A stretch of DNA of 64,000 bases from Verrucomicrobiota bacterium (lineage in GTDB: Bacteria > Verrucomicrobiota > Verrucomicrobiia > Limisphaerales > UBA1319): positions 1 through 64,000 of the forward strand of contig JAKLHY010000004.1 of the NCBI GenBank assembly GCA_022709905.1, given 5' to 3'. The notes beneath the pieces are model-generated. The model searched no databases and was not told the DNA's origin. It saw only the letters and a list, made by a program, of their open reading frames with translations. Each line of letters opens with the position of its first letter. The first letter of the stretch is position 1. A program made the translations under genes and the position numbers. Of the stretch, positions 25,997 to 35,060 are shown one piece after another.

Positions 25997-27466
25997 ATGG
26001 ATCGACTGCTCTTGATCGATGACGAGACCGATGTGCAATATTCGTTTCGCCGCATCTTTGATTCGCCGTCCGTCGAAATCATCTCCGCCAACAACGGCGA
26101 AGAAGGCTTGAAACTTGTGCCCAAAGCCCAGCCCGATCTGGTCATCATGGATATCCGCCTCGGCGGAATCAACGGTTTGGAAACCTTGCGGCGCATCCGC
26201 CAAATCGCCCCCAAGTTGCCCGTTATCATGATGACCGCCTACGGCACCACCCAAACCGCCATCGAGGCTATGAAACTCGGCGCGTATGATTACCTCCTCA
26301 AACCCTTCGATGTGCCGCGCCTGAAGGAAGTCGTCTTCAATGCCTTGAAAGCCTCCCAAGACATGAGGCAAGTCGTCTCCTGCCAGCCGTTGCTCGACTC
26401 CGACGACTACTCGGCCAGCATCATCGGCCGCACCAACCCCATGCAGAATGTCTTCAAAACTATTGGTCAACTGGCCACCTCCAACGCCACCGTCCTGATT
26501 ACCGGCGAAAGTGGCACCGGCAAAGAATTGGTCGCACGAGCCATCTACCATCACAGTCAACGCAGCCATCAACCTTATCTCGCCATCAATTGCGCCGCTA
26601 TCCCGGAAAACCTCCTCGAGAGCGAACTCTTTGGCCACGAAAAGGGCGCCTTTACCGGCGCCAATGCCCAAAGGATTGGCAAGTTCGAACAATGTCACCA
26701 GGGCACCCTCTTCCTGGATGAGATCGGCGACATGAGCCTCTCCACCCAAACCCGAATCCTCCGGGTGCTCCAGTCCGGTCAGTTCGAACGTGTTGGCGGC
26801 AACCAGCCCCTCCAGGTCGATGTCCGAATTATCGCTGCCACCAATAAACCCCTCGAAAATGCCGTCGCCACCCGGCAGTTCCGGGAAGATCTTTTCTACC
26901 GGCTGAATGTCGTGCGACTCCATCTGCCTCCCTTGCGCGAACGTCGCGCCGATATCCCCCTGCTCGTCGATTATTTTCTCAATAAATATGCTCGACAGCA
27001 AAAAGCGCCCAAAAAATCCATTGCACGCGAAGCGGTCGACATCCTGCAAGCATGCCCCTGGCCCGGTAACGTCAGAGAGCTCGAAAATGCCGTCCAACGA
27101 GCCTTGGTGATGGCCAAAACCGACCTCATCCTGCCTCAGGATCTCCCGCTCGAAATCACCCAAAACCGCCTTGCTCCCGTCGAGCCCCGTCTGCGGCCCA
27201 AAACCCAACCGCCCGCCTTGCCCTCGACTCTCGGCCCTTCCTCCCCCGCCGACCTCGAATCCCTCACCCGCCTGCTCTTCGAATGGGCCCGGCGGGATGA
27301 CCAGCTTAAGATCATCCCCGCTGTCGAGCGCCTCCTGGTCATCCAGGCCCTCAAGGCAACCCAGGGGAATCAGGTCAAGGCCGCTCAACTCCTCGGCATC
27401 ACCCGCGCCACCCTCCGCAAACGCATCGCCAAATTCAAAATCCGCAACGATATCATCGTCGAGTAA
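25997..27466 (+). CDS. NtrC-family sigma-54-dependent response regulator
   Basis: A 489-residue transcription activator. The receiver (residues 1-120) has LLIDDE, phospho-acceptor Asp52 (VIMDIRLGG), VIMMTAYG and YLLKPFD. The AAA+ domain (about 145-375) has Walker A ITGESGTGKELVARA, the sigma-54-contacting GAFTGA loop (HEKGAFTGAN), Walker B GTLFLDEIGDM and the arginine-finger region FREDLFYRLNVV. The C-terminus is a Fis-type helix-turn-helix (AAQLLGITRATLRKRIAKF). It should remodel sigma-54 holoenzyme at promoters elsewhere. No cognate kinase is directly adjacent; the kinases at 29-33 kb are candidates. A nested palindrome lies just downstream. Confidence 0.95.
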   Translation: MDRLLLIDDETDVQYSFRRIFDSPSVEIISANNGEEGLKLVPKAQPDLVIMDIRLGGINGLETLRRIRQIAPKLPVIMMTAYGTTQTAIEAMKLGAYDYLLKPFDVPRLKEVVFNALKASQDMRQVVSCQPLLDSDDYSASIIGRTNPMQNVFKTIGQLATSNATVLITGESGTGKELVARAIYHHSQRSHQPYLAINCAAIPENLLESELFGHEKGAFTGANAQRIGKFEQCHQGTLFLDEIGDMSLSTQTRILRVLQSGQFERVGGNQPLQVDVRIIAATNKPLENAVATRQFREDLFYRLNVVRLHLPPLRERRADIPLLVDYFLNKYARQQKAPKKSIAREAVDILQACPWPGNVRELENAVQRALVMAKTDLILPQDLPLEITQNRLAPVEPRLRPKTQPPALPSTLGPSSPADLESLTRLLFEWARRDDQLKIIPAVERLLVIQALKATQGNQVKAAQLLGITRATLRKRIAKFKIRNDIIVE

Positions 27467-27524
27467 ACCGAAACATCACGCCCTCCCCATGCAGCCCTCG
27501 ACTGGCTCAGACAGCCATACGGCG

Positions 27525-27602
27525 TCGCGACAATATTTATCGCAGCTACGAACTAATTTGTCGCGACAAAAAATATCGTGGCTGCGATAAATATTGTCGC
27601 GA
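27525..27602. repeat. Nested palindrome between convergent genes
   Basis: A 27-bp inverted repeat (27525-27551 and 27576-27602, one mismatch; arms contain CGCGACAATATTTATCGCAG) surrounds a 24-bp loop, which itself contains a perfect 14-bp palindrome, TTTGTCGCGACAAA, at 27557-27570. TCGCGA therefore occurs three times. It lies between the 3' end of the NtrC-type gene and the 3' end of coaB, where a bidirectional terminator could sit, but there is no proper T-run. It may be a protein-binding or recombination site or a relic of a small mobile element. Confidence 0.8.
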
Positions 27603-27643
27603 TATCTATTCAGGGCTTAAGGGAACCGCTCGGTAGGGGGGGA

Positions 27644-28309
27644 TTACCGGGAGGCTATCCAGGCGTAGACGCTATGTTCCAGGGCTTCAAACAGCGTTTT
27701 TGCGTCGGGAAGAGGCCGAGCCGATCCGTCCGAGCCGACCAGGCAAAAGCCTGGTCCATACGCCGGGCCATTGGCTACACAGGCGTTGGTGCGGCAGCGG
27801 GCAATTTGCCGGCGCGCCTGCATGATCACGGTGTCGTGCGCTCCATCGACTTCGTATTTCCATCCGACGAGGCAGGCATCTGGAAACCAATCGCGGAAGT
27901 ATTCGATGAGCTTGGGGGTGGGCAGCAGCTCGGCCAGCAAGGGACCTTCGCTGGTGCTGATTTTGCCTGCGGCCACATCCTGGAGGTTGCCGTCTGGCGT
28001 GCGCCGTGAAATCCGGCCGAAGGCGAAGTCGCTGACGGCGGCAGCATGGAACACCGCCTCGACGCCTTGGTTTTGTCGGCGGCATAGCCGTTGTCGGAGG
28101 TCATCCGTGGTCGTGAAGTGCTCCAATTCCTGAGCCTGCAGCTCCACACGACACGAACTGGCCTGCCCGAGCAATAGGAGAACCTGGTGGCCGCGCGCGA
28201 CGAGGTGGTTGGCCAGTTTTGAACCCAGAGTGCCCGTTGAGAAATTGGTCAATCGTCTGACCTGATCGAGGGGTTCGAAAGTGGGGCCGGCGGTAATCAG
28301 GCATTTCAT
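27644..28309 (-). CDS. coaB: Stand-alone phosphopantothenoylcysteine synthetase (CoaB domain)
   Basis: About 221 residues from ATG 28309, whose MKCLITAGPTFEPLDQVRRL is the canonical start of the CoaB domain (ITxGxTxExID-like). Further blocks are NFSTGTLGSKLANHLVARGH, VFHAAAVSDF, KISTSEGPL, LVGWKYEV and a nucleotide-binding TNACVANGP (NxxVAN-type). It ligates cysteine to 4'-phosphopantothenate. The usual N-terminal flavoprotein decarboxylase CoaC is absent: sequence upstream in frame up to 28546 does not resemble it and has no better start. CoaC must therefore be a separate gene elsewhere. It is divergent from the signalling operon at 28564, with 254 bp between. Confidence 0.88.
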   Translation of the reverse strand: MKCLITAGPTFEPLDQVRRLTNFSTGTLGSKLANHLVARGHQVLLLLGQASSCRVELQAQELEHFTTTDDLRQRLCRRQNQGVEAVFHAAAVSDFAFGRISRRTPDGNLQDVAAGKISTSEGPLLAELLPTPKLIEYFRDWFPDACLVGWKYEVDGAHDTVIMQARRQIARCRTNACVANGPAYGPGFCLVGSDGSARPLPDAKTLFEALEHSVYAWIASR

Positions 28310-28563
28310 GGTATCTGGCAGCGACTTTATTTCAGGCGGAGGAATCCTGTCACCGAAAAACGCGGGGCTTGATGCCGGGACGGACAGCCCGCGCTCAAGT
28401 TTTACTCCGGCATACCGATAGAGAAACTCGAGAGCCGGAATCGGCGGGGGAGGGCAGTCCCAGACCAATGAGAGCGCGTTTCCGGGCACTGAAAACACGG
28501 CCTTGGATTTGGGTGTGGGTGTGGAAACGCCTTTCTTCGAGGCCAAAGTGAATCCACCTCGGC

Positions 28564-28914
28564 ATGCCGAAGATCAAAACAGAATCGCTGCGGGAAAACA
28601 TGGTGGCCGCGACGGATGTCAAGAACATGGACGACATGTTGTTGATCCCGGCGGGCACCCGACTGACTGAGAAACACATCAATATCCTCCTGACGTGGGG
28701 CATTGAGGAGGTTGTCGTGGAGGCGGGAGACCAGGTGAACGAACCGGTGGATCCGCTTCGGACGATCCCTCCCGAAATGCTCCAGAGAATCACCGCCGAT
28801 GTCCGGAAACGGTTTCGGAGCCTGGATGACAGCAGTCCTGTCCAACAGGAAATCCTGCGTTTGGCGATTCTCCGTCGTGTGATGATGACGCTTGCTCATG
28901 GGACATCCCATTGA
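28564..28914 (+). CDS. Small protein resembling the N-terminal domain of HD-GYP proteins
   Basis: A 116-residue protein with the sequence LRENMVAATDVKNMDDMLLI, PAGTRLTEKHINILLTWGIE, EVVVEAG. This beta-rich pattern is the short N-terminal domain that often precedes HDOD or HD-GYP catalytic domains; here it is encoded alone. It overlaps the following HDOD gene, so the two likely work as a pair, a split version of a usual fusion. It has no enzymatic motifs. It opens a four-gene operon of signalling proteins running to 33484. Confidence 0.75.
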   Translation: MPKIKTESLRENMVAATDVKNMDDMLLIPAGTRLTEKHINILLTWGIEEVVVEAGDQVNEPVDPLRTIPPEMLQRITADVRKRFRSLDDSSPVQQEILRLAILRRVMMTLAHGTSH

Positions 28915-29761
28915 AAATCTGATTGCCGGCGTGCCAAGCCTGGGATCCTACGCCAGTGTGCTGGCGGAGATCGAGGCTGTGCTGGACAATCCGCAAAGCA
29001 CCTTGACCGATGTGGGCGAGGTTATTGAAAAGGATCCAGATCTGACGGCCCGTTTGTTGAAGCTGGGCAACAGTTCTTTCTACGGATTTCCGTGCCGGGT
29101 CGAAACCGTTTCGGAGACCATCAGTCTGATCGGAATCCAGCAGGTGCAGGATTTGATCACGGTTTCCACGGTGGTGGAGATTTTTGAGGGAATATCCGCT
29201 GATCTTGTCAACATGAAATCGTTCTGGCAGCACAGCCTGGCTTGCGGTGTGGCGGCGCGCCAACTGGCCTTGAGCCGGCGGATGCCCAAGCCCGAGAAGC
29301 TGTTTGTGCTGGGATTGCTGCACGATATCGGACGCTTGGTGCTTTACGCCCAGGATCCGGAGAAATCGCGATTCGTGTTCAAGGCCTACCCGTTGTCGTC
29401 CGAGTCTCTCCGAGAAACGGAGCGGGAGGTCTTGGGATTCGATCATACGGAGATTGGCGAATGTCTGTTGCGGGCCTGGAATTATCCGGCCAACCTAGTG
29501 GCGGGCGTGCGTTATCACCATCATCCTTTATCCGCCGGCGCCTTTCAACTGGAGGCATCGATCACTCATGTTGCCGATCACCTGGTCAACGCGATGCAAT
29601 GGGGCAGTTCGGGGCAAAGAGTTGTGCCAACACTTCATGACAAGGCGTGGGAACGTTTGAACCTGCCGCCCGATGTCTTGGAGTCGGTTGTCACGGCCAT
29701 GGATGACCAGTTGGCGGCGGTGGAAAAGGCCTTTCTTCCGGCCAAGGGAGGGACCGGGTGA
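28898..29761 (+). CDS. HDOD-domain signalling protein
   Basis: A 287-residue protein with the HDOD core: [54 protein letters not shown], then [31 protein letters not shown] and VRYHHHPL. Unlike many HDOD proteins it keeps HD-type residues (LLHDIG), so catalysis cannot be excluded. HDOD proteins act in bacterial signalling, often with two-component systems. I chose ATG 28898 over the TTG at 28892. It overlaps the genes on both sides (17 bp upstream; TGATG downstream), which implies tight co-translation. Confidence 0.88.
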   Translation: MGHPIENLIAGVPSLGSYASVLAEIEAVLDNPQSTLTDVGEVIEKDPDLTARLLKLGNSSFYGFPCRVETVSETISLIGIQQVQDLITVSTVVEIFEGISADLVNMKSFWQHSLACGVAARQLALSRRMPKPEKLFVLGLLHDIGRLVLYAQDPEKSRFVFKAYPLSSESLRETEREVLGFDHTEIGECLLRAWNYPANLVAGVRYHHHPLSAGAFQLEASITHVADHLVNAMQWGSSGQRVVPTLHDKAWERLNLPPDVLESVVTAMDDQLAAVEKAFLPAKGGTG

Positions 29762-32256
29762 TGGAAGAGAGCTCGCAGTCCATCTTTGCCGATTTTTTCA
29801 AGTCTGGCATCGACCGGTTACAGCAAGGTGGGCAGCCGAACGATGATCTCCTGGGGCTGTTCACCGCCCTCGAGTATTTCCAGCGCGATATTAAGACCCA
29901 GCAAGGCATCTCGGGGATTCTCCAGGTGGCCAGTCATTATTTGGCCGGGCTGAGGTTGTTCAAGACATCGGCCTTCTTTCTGGTGAATCCGAATGACTTC
30001 AGCTTCGAAGCGGCGCTCTGTCTTCCGGCCGCCGAGACGAACCTGATCGAAAGCCTTGTGGGCGAACAGATCAAGAGCGGCCGTTTTTCCTGGGCCTTGC
30101 GGCAGGGGCGGCCGGTATTTTTCAGCCCGGAGAAGTCCAATTCGCGGTATCGGGGATTGCTGCACGCGCTGGGGATTGCCAATCACACGGTCGGCATGTT
30201 TTGTGGTCTGATGCGAGAGGAGGCCAGTGCGAGCCAGGAGATCAGCTACCGGTTGCTCTCGATCATGCTGGGCACATGCGCCGACGCCCTGGTGGTGGCC
30301 CGCAACACTGCCGATCTCAAAAACAGGATTTTGGCCACGAACCACGATCTGCAGCGAACCCTGCGGGAGAATGAGGTGCTGGCTCGGATCCCCGCCGAAA
30401 GCCCTTATCCGGTCATGCGCTTCAGCCGCAAAGGCCAGGTCCTCTACAGCAATGCCGCCGGACAGGCGGTCCTCCAGGCTCTCAACTGCCAGGAAGGCGA
30501 TTTCCTGACGGGCGATTGGAGCGAACTCCTGGAGGCCTCGTTTGACGCCGGCGGAAAGCGAGAGTTCGAATGGCGTTGCGGAGAGCGGGTGTTCGTGTTT
30601 GTGGTGGCGTCCGTGGTCGAAGCCGGGTATGCCAATTTTTACGGACTGGACATCACCGCCCGCAAGAACGCCGAGGCGGAGGCCCTCCAGGCCAAGGAAT
30701 CCGCCCAGGCCGCCTATCGGGCGAAGAGCGAGTTTCTGGCCAACATGTCTCATGAGATCCGCACCCCGATGAATGCCATTCTGGGCTTCGCGGATCTCCT
30801 GGGCCATGAGTTAATCCTCCCGAAACATCGCAAATACCTCCAGGCCATTTCTTCCAGCGGACGCGCCTTGCTTGCTTTGATCAACGACATCCTGGACCTC
30901 TCCAAAATCGAAGCCGGCAAGATGATTGTCAAATTCGAGCCTGTCTGTTTGCCCCAGATCATCGAGGAGGTCCAGCACATCTTTTCCCAGAAGGCCAAAG
31001 AAAAGGGCCTGCAGATCGCTGTGCGCCTGGATGCGGAACTGCCCCGGGACTTGATGCTGGATGAAGTTCGGTTTCGGCAGATCCTCTTCAACCTGGTGGG
31101 CAATGCGCTGAAATTCACCGACCAAGGCTCGGTCATCATCCGCGCCTGGCCCGGACAGGTGTCTCCAGGCTCTCTGCATCGCAGCATTTTTCTTGAAATT
31201 GAAGATACGGGCATGGGCATTCCCTTGGACCAGCAAGAGCTGATCTTTCAGTCGTTTTCCCAGGCCAGCGGGCAGAGCACCAAGAAATATGGCGGCACGG
31301 GATTGGGCCTGGCCATCACGCGGCGTCTGGCTCAGATGATGAACGGAACGGTCACCGTCACGAGCCAGCCGGGTCAAGGCAGCACGTTTCGCGTCGAGTT
31401 CAAGGACGTTGAGGTGGTCCCGGTTGCCGTGACTTCGATGCCCGTCGAAAAAGCCAGGGATACGTTGTCCCAGTTCGAGCCCGCGACCGTGCTGATTGCC
31501 GATGATGCCGAGCTCAACCGGGATTTGCTGCGGGGATTGTTCGAGGCAGGCGGCCACTGCCTTGTCGAAGCCACCAATGGCCAGGAAACGCTCGACGCCG
31601 TGCGCCGCCATCATCCCGACATTATTCTCCTTGATATGCGGATGCCGGTGATGGACGGCTTTGAAGCGGCGGCCCGGATGAAGGCCGATGCCAGCTTGCG
31701 CCAAATTCCTGTGATCGCCATTACGGCTTCCACCATCAAGGAGGAAGAGGCCAAGGCCAAGGCGCTCTGTGATGGTTTCGTCCGCAAGCCCTTTCAAGAG
31801 CGGGAAATCGCCGGCGAACTGGCCCGATTCCTCAAGGTCAAATCTTCGGAGCCGATCGAACCCCGCGACCAGGCTGAGGCGGCGGCGCCCGCTGATCCAG
31901 ATTCGACGCAGGAAGACTCGACCGCCACCTGGCCCGTTCTTTTGGATCATCTGATCCGGGAACAACAGCAAACTTGGCCGGCCCTCTGTCAGACTCTGGC
32001 TGTCCGCCGTATCGGCTTGTTTGCCCAACAATTGCGGCATTGGGGACAAAGCCATCGAGCTTCCGCCTTGAGCTGCTACGCGGATCGATTGCTGCAGCAG
32101 GCTCAGGAACTCGATCTGGATCATCTTCCCAGGACGCTGGCCGATTTTCCCGCCGTCATCGCAAATTTACAGGACCGCCTTGTGGCCCGGTCCCTTGGCA
32201 GCGAATCCGCCCTGTCTTCTTCCCTGCCCCTCGGGCATGTTGTCCCGACTCATTAA
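29761..32256 (+). CDS. Hybrid sensor histidine kinase (GAF-like sensor, HisKA, HATPase, receiver)
   Basis: An 831-residue soluble kinase starting at the ATG of the TGATG overlap. An N-terminal GAF-like region (about 40-190) and a PAS-like region (about 205-290) precede the H-box [20 protein letters not shown], then N-box [20 protein letters not shown] and the G2 box [18 protein letters not shown] receiver follows ([31 protein letters not shown]), and a C-terminal tail of about 120 helical residues with a possible Hpt-like character but no clear phospho-histidine motif. No transmembrane helix is seen, so it senses cytoplasmic signals or partners. The next gene encodes a receiver-kinase, likely its phosphorelay partner. 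Confidence 0.93.
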   Translation: MEESSQSIFADFFKSGIDRLQQGGQPNDDLLGLFTALEYFQRDIKTQQGISGILQVASHYLAGLRLFKTSAFFLVNPNDFSFEAALCLPAAETNLIESLVGEQIKSGRFSWALRQGRPVFFSPEKSNSRYRGLLHALGIANHTVGMFCGLMREEASASQEISYRLLSIMLGTCADALVVARNTADLKNRILATNHDLQRTLRENEVLARIPAESPYPVMRFSRKGQVLYSNAAGQAVLQALNCQEGDFLTGDWSELLEASFDAGGKREFEWRCGERVFVFVVASVVEAGYANFYGLDITARKNAEAEALQAKESAQAAYRAKSEFLANMSHEIRTPMNAILGFADLLGHELILPKHRKYLQAISSSGRALLALINDILDLSKIEAGKMIVKFEPVCLPQIIEEVQHIFSQKAKEKGLQIAVRLDAELPRDLMLDEVRFRQILFNLVGNALKFTDQGSVIIRAWPGQVSPGSLHRSIFLEIEDTGMGIPLDQQELIFQSFSQASGQSTKKYGGTGLGLAITRRLAQMMNGTVTVTSQPGQGSTFRVEFKDVEVVPVAVTSMPVEKARDTLSQFEPATVLIADDAELNRDLLRGLFEAGGHCLVEATNGQETLDAVRRHHPDIILLDMRMPVMDGFEAAARMKADASLRQIPVIAITASTIKEEEAKAKALCDGFVRKPFQEREIAGELARFLKVKSSEPIEPRDQAEAAAPADPDSTQEDSTATWPVLLDHLIREQQQTWPALCQTLAVRRIGLFAQQLRHWGQSHRASALSCYADRLLQQAQELDLDHLPRTLADFPAVIANLQDRLVARSLGSESALSSSLPLGHVVPTH

Positions 32257-32263
32257 GTAAACT

Positions 32264-33484
32264 ATGAATGCTACCTCCGCCATGATTGCTCCGCCCGAAT
32301 TCATCCTCGATGACAGTGACGACGTGAAGTCGTCCAGTGCCATTGTTCTCATCGTGGATGACTGCACCAGGAACATCCAGATTGTCGGTTCGATCCTTAC
32401 AGAGGCCGGCTATGAAGTCATGCCGGCCACCAGTGGACGCCAGGCCTTGGCGCGTATCGTCAATCAGTTGCCGGACCTGATTCTTCTGGATCTGATGATG
32501 CCAGAAATTGACGGCATGGAAGTCTGCCGCCGCCTGAAAAATGACCCGGCCACCCAGGAGATTCCTGTGATTTTTTTGACTGCAAGTTCCGAAACGGGCC
32601 ACCTGGTCGAGGCCTTCGAGTCTGGCGCGGTCGACTACGTGACCAAACCTTTCAACGCCATGGAACTGCTGGCTCGGGTGAAGACCCATCTGGAACTGAA
32701 ACAGAACCGCGAAGCCTTGCAGCGTTACGCCAATCAATTGCGCGAAATGAACAATGAGAAAAACGAACTGATGTCCATTGCCGCCCACGATTTGCGCAAT
32801 CCCCTGAACAACCTGATGAGCTGCATTGAAATGATCCGCCCCGAATCCAGTCCCGCAGATGAACGTCAGGAATCGTTGTTTGAAATTATGACCAATTCGG
32901 TCGATCACATGCTGCAATTGGTCAATAACCTCCTGGATGTGAATGCCATCGAGTCCGGCAAATGGCAACTCAACCTGACCCGGTGTGATTTGCGGGAGAT
33001 TCTGGTGGATGTCGTCAACAGCTACGACAACAAGGCCGCCGCCAAACAACAATCGCTCATTCTGGATTGTCCCCTGACCGCATTGCCAGCCGACCTGGAT
33101 TTCACAGGCGCGACCGAGGTGATCGGCAACCTCATTTCCAACGCCATCAAGTATTCGCCTCCCGGCAAGGCCATCCAGATCCGTGCCGACTCCAATGAAG
33201 ACCGGATCCGCATCGAAGTCCAGGATCAAGGCCCCGGCCTGACCCCTGAAGACAAGACCCGGTTATTCGGCAAATTTGCCCGATTAAGCGCCCGGCCGAC
33301 GGCCAACGAGCCATCCACAGGATTAGGGCTGTCCATTGTGAAAAAAATGGTGGAACTGATGAATGGGTCGGTGGGCTGCGAGAGTGAACCCGGACACGGC
33401 GCCACGTTTTTCGTCGAGTGGCCAACCCCCGAATCCGATCCACTCCCGGAACCTTCCTCGGTTGAGTTATACACGACGTCATAA
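32264..33484 (+). CDS. Receiver-histidine kinase (REC-HisKA-HATPase)
   Basis: A 406-residue protein in which a receiver (IVLIVDDCTRN; LILLDLMMPEIDGME; VIFLTASSE; YVTKPFN) is followed by a coiled linker and a kinase: MSIAAHDLRNPLNNLMSCIE (H-box), LISNAIKYSPPGKAI (N-box), DQGPGLTPEDK, and STGLGLSIVKKMVELM (G2). It begins 7 bp after the hybrid kinase. Receiver-first kinases usually have their activity set by upstream phosphorylation. The last codons (LYTTS-stop) lie inside the left outer arm of nested-palindrome element copy 2, so the present C-terminus may have been shaped by that element. Confidence 0.93.
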   Translation: MNATSAMIAPPEFILDDSDDVKSSSAIVLIVDDCTRNIQIVGSILTEAGYEVMPATSGRQALARIVNQLPDLILLDLMMPEIDGMEVCRRLKNDPATQEIPVIFLTASSETGHLVEAFESGAVDYVTKPFNAMELLARVKTHLELKQNREALQRYANQLREMNNEKNELMSIAAHDLRNPLNNLMSCIEMIRPESSPADERQESLFEIMTNSVDHMLQLVNNLLDVNAIESGKWQLNLTRCDLREILVDVVNSYDNKAAAKQQSLILDCPLTALPADLDFTGATEVIGNLISNAIKYSPPGKAIQIRADSNEDRIRIEVQDQGPGLTPEDKTRLFGKFARLSARPTANEPSTGLGLSIVKKMVELMNGSVGCESEPGHGATFFVEWPTPESDPLPEPSSVELYTTS

Positions 33485-33742
33485 ATAATTGCGCATGCCG
33501 TTGATCGGGAGAGGGCTATATGGCGAGGCACGACGAACGAGCATACCCGTTGCGGTCTGTGAGTGAGGAGAAACGAAGCCAGATGGCCCTCTCCTGATCA
33601 ACCCGCAGGGCGGCGGTCTTTTTGGCACCGGACTTTGTTGCTCGTCAGTCAAAGATCCCTGCGATATTCTCCTTCCTCGCTTCGCGTCCGGCACCAAAAA
33701 TCTTCGCCGCGGCATACGCAAGTATTTATGACGTCGTGTATA
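33468..33742. repeat. Nested-palindrome element, copy 2
   Basis: A 275-bp non-coding structure with outer arms at 33468-33500 and 33710-33742, inverted copies at 31 of 33 positions (TATACACGACGTCATAAATA...). Inside are two hairpin units in opposite orientation. The first has 22-nt arms at 33503-33524 and 33578-33599 (19 of 22 matching) around a 53-nt loop. The second has 15-nt arms at 33619-33633 and 33686-33700 (13 of 15) around a 52-nt loop. The first loop, reverse-complemented, matches the unit B loop of copy 1 at 42 of 53 positions (shared GAGGC.CGACGA, ATACCCG, GCGGTCT and AACGAA). Stems and outer arms share no evident similarity with copy 1. The left arm overlaps the end of the upstream kinase gene. 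Confidence 0.88.
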
Positions 33743-33939
33743 GGCCCTTCGGAATTTTCAAACAGGCCCTAAGCTGCGCGGATTACCCCCCTCGCCCAGG
33801 CCGCCTTCCTCCGCGTGCCCGCACGCGGCAATCCCTGAAATTTTTGTAACCTGACACCGGGTTTGCGGGAATATCCAGGTAACGGCTGCCCTCGAACGGC
33901 GCCGGTAAACACCGGATGATGAACTCGAAAGGTCGAACC

Positions 33940-34950
33940 ATGAAAAACTTGTTGGGAAGTCTGCTTTTGGTGCCAGGCTTGATGATAACCATGCAGGCGG
34001 CTCCTCTGCGGCAGGAGCTCGTGCCAGCTGATGCCAAATGGCTGGTTCATATTGATGTGGACAATTTCCGAAGCACACGGCTGGGGCAGATTCTTATCAG
34101 TCAAATGGTCGATAAGAAACTGGAACAGCCACTGGCCGAGGCCAAAAAGAACCTCAACCTGGATTTGGATCCCAAGAAGATCCATTCGTTCACCGCATTC
34201 GGAACGGGCTATCAGAAACCCCCCGATGCCAATGGCATATTAATCATCCAAACCACCCTCGCCGTCGTCGACATCGCCCATGACCTGCTCAAGCGACAGA
34301 CGAATCTCACACAAATGACCACTGGCCCGCTCCAAAAACTCCAGGATGAGCCCTTCGCACTTTTTTCGTTAAAAAACGAAGTCTTTTTCTCGCCCCAATC
34401 CTCGGGACTGTTGCTGGTTTCCAAATCCCGTTCGCAACTGGAACAAGCCTTGCAGGTGGTTCAGGGCAAGACCGGCCATATGAAAACGAGCGGTGTGTTC
34501 GCAGACTTCCCGGCCATCGGCAACAGCTTCTTCTTCTTGGGAGTGGCCGAAGGATTCAACACTATGAACTTAGGAGGAGACAAAGAGGGCGGTGGCATCG
34601 GCACCCATTTGCCGCCCCAGGCCAAGATTCTGCAAACGGCGCAAGGTGGCCAGTTGATGATGGGTGAACGCCAGAAACAGGTTTATATCAGCTTGGCCCT
34701 CAAGGCAAAGAACCCGGAAGGCGCGGGCCAGATGCAGCAGGTGATCCAAGGCATGGCTGCTCTCCTGGCCTTAAGCCAGGCCAATAATCCCAACGCCTTT
34801 CTCCCCGTGATCCAGGTGACCACAAACCATCGGATGGTCAACGCCAGTGTCGAATACCCGGTGACCAATGTGTTGAAAATGATTGGCCAGAAGCATCCCG
34901 AGATCGATATTAATATCCATCTGGAATCCGAATCCAAGAAACAACCCTGA
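33940..34950 (+). CDS. Secreted protein of unknown function
   Basis: A 336-residue protein starting at ATG 33940 (AAAGG upstream), with signal peptide MKNLLGSLLLVPGLMITMQA. The mature part begins PLRQELVPADAKWLVHIDVD and has repeated strand-helix patterns ending in a basic tail. It resembles, in style, the exported proteins of this phylum that begin by describing a per-residue 'VPADA' segment (DUF3352-like), but I cannot name a family with certainty. It precedes an ECF sigma/anti-sigma pair by 110 bp on the same strand and could be a target or partner of that system. The 198 bp between it and palindrome copy 2 show no other gene. Confidence 0.7.
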   Translation: MKNLLGSLLLVPGLMITMQAAPLRQELVPADAKWLVHIDVDNFRSTRLGQILISQMVDKKLEQPLAEAKKNLNLDLDPKKIHSFTAFGTGYQKPPDANGILIIQTTLAVVDIAHDLLKRQTNLTQMTTGPLQKLQDEPFALFSLKNEVFFSPQSSGLLLVSKSRSQLEQALQVVQGKTGHMKTSGVFADFPAIGNSFFFLGVAEGFNTMNLGGDKEGGGIGTHLPPQAKILQTAQGGQLMMGERQKQVYISLALKAKNPEGAGQMQQVIQGMAALLALSQANNPNAFLPVIQVTTNHRMVNASVEYPVTNVLKMIGQKHPEIDINIHLESESKKQP

Positions 34951-35060
34951 ACCGTGCGTTGGTGATTTCCGTGAACCCTGAAACGCTGACGGGGCGTGTC
35001 GATGAGCAACTTGACAGGAGCGTCCGGGGAAGACGAATCTGAGAAAAACCGCAGGCATCC

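Noticed and set aside
25886..27388. 500-codon open frame antisense to the NtrC-type regulator
   Set aside because: It mirrors the reading-frame bias of a GC-rich gene whose domains and catalytic motifs are all on the plus strand; the antisense translation has no recognisable domain or sensible start.
28310..28546. In-frame N-terminal extension of coaB
   Set aside because: Its translation is Pro/Ser-rich with no CoaC similarity, while the canonical CoaB start lies at 28309.
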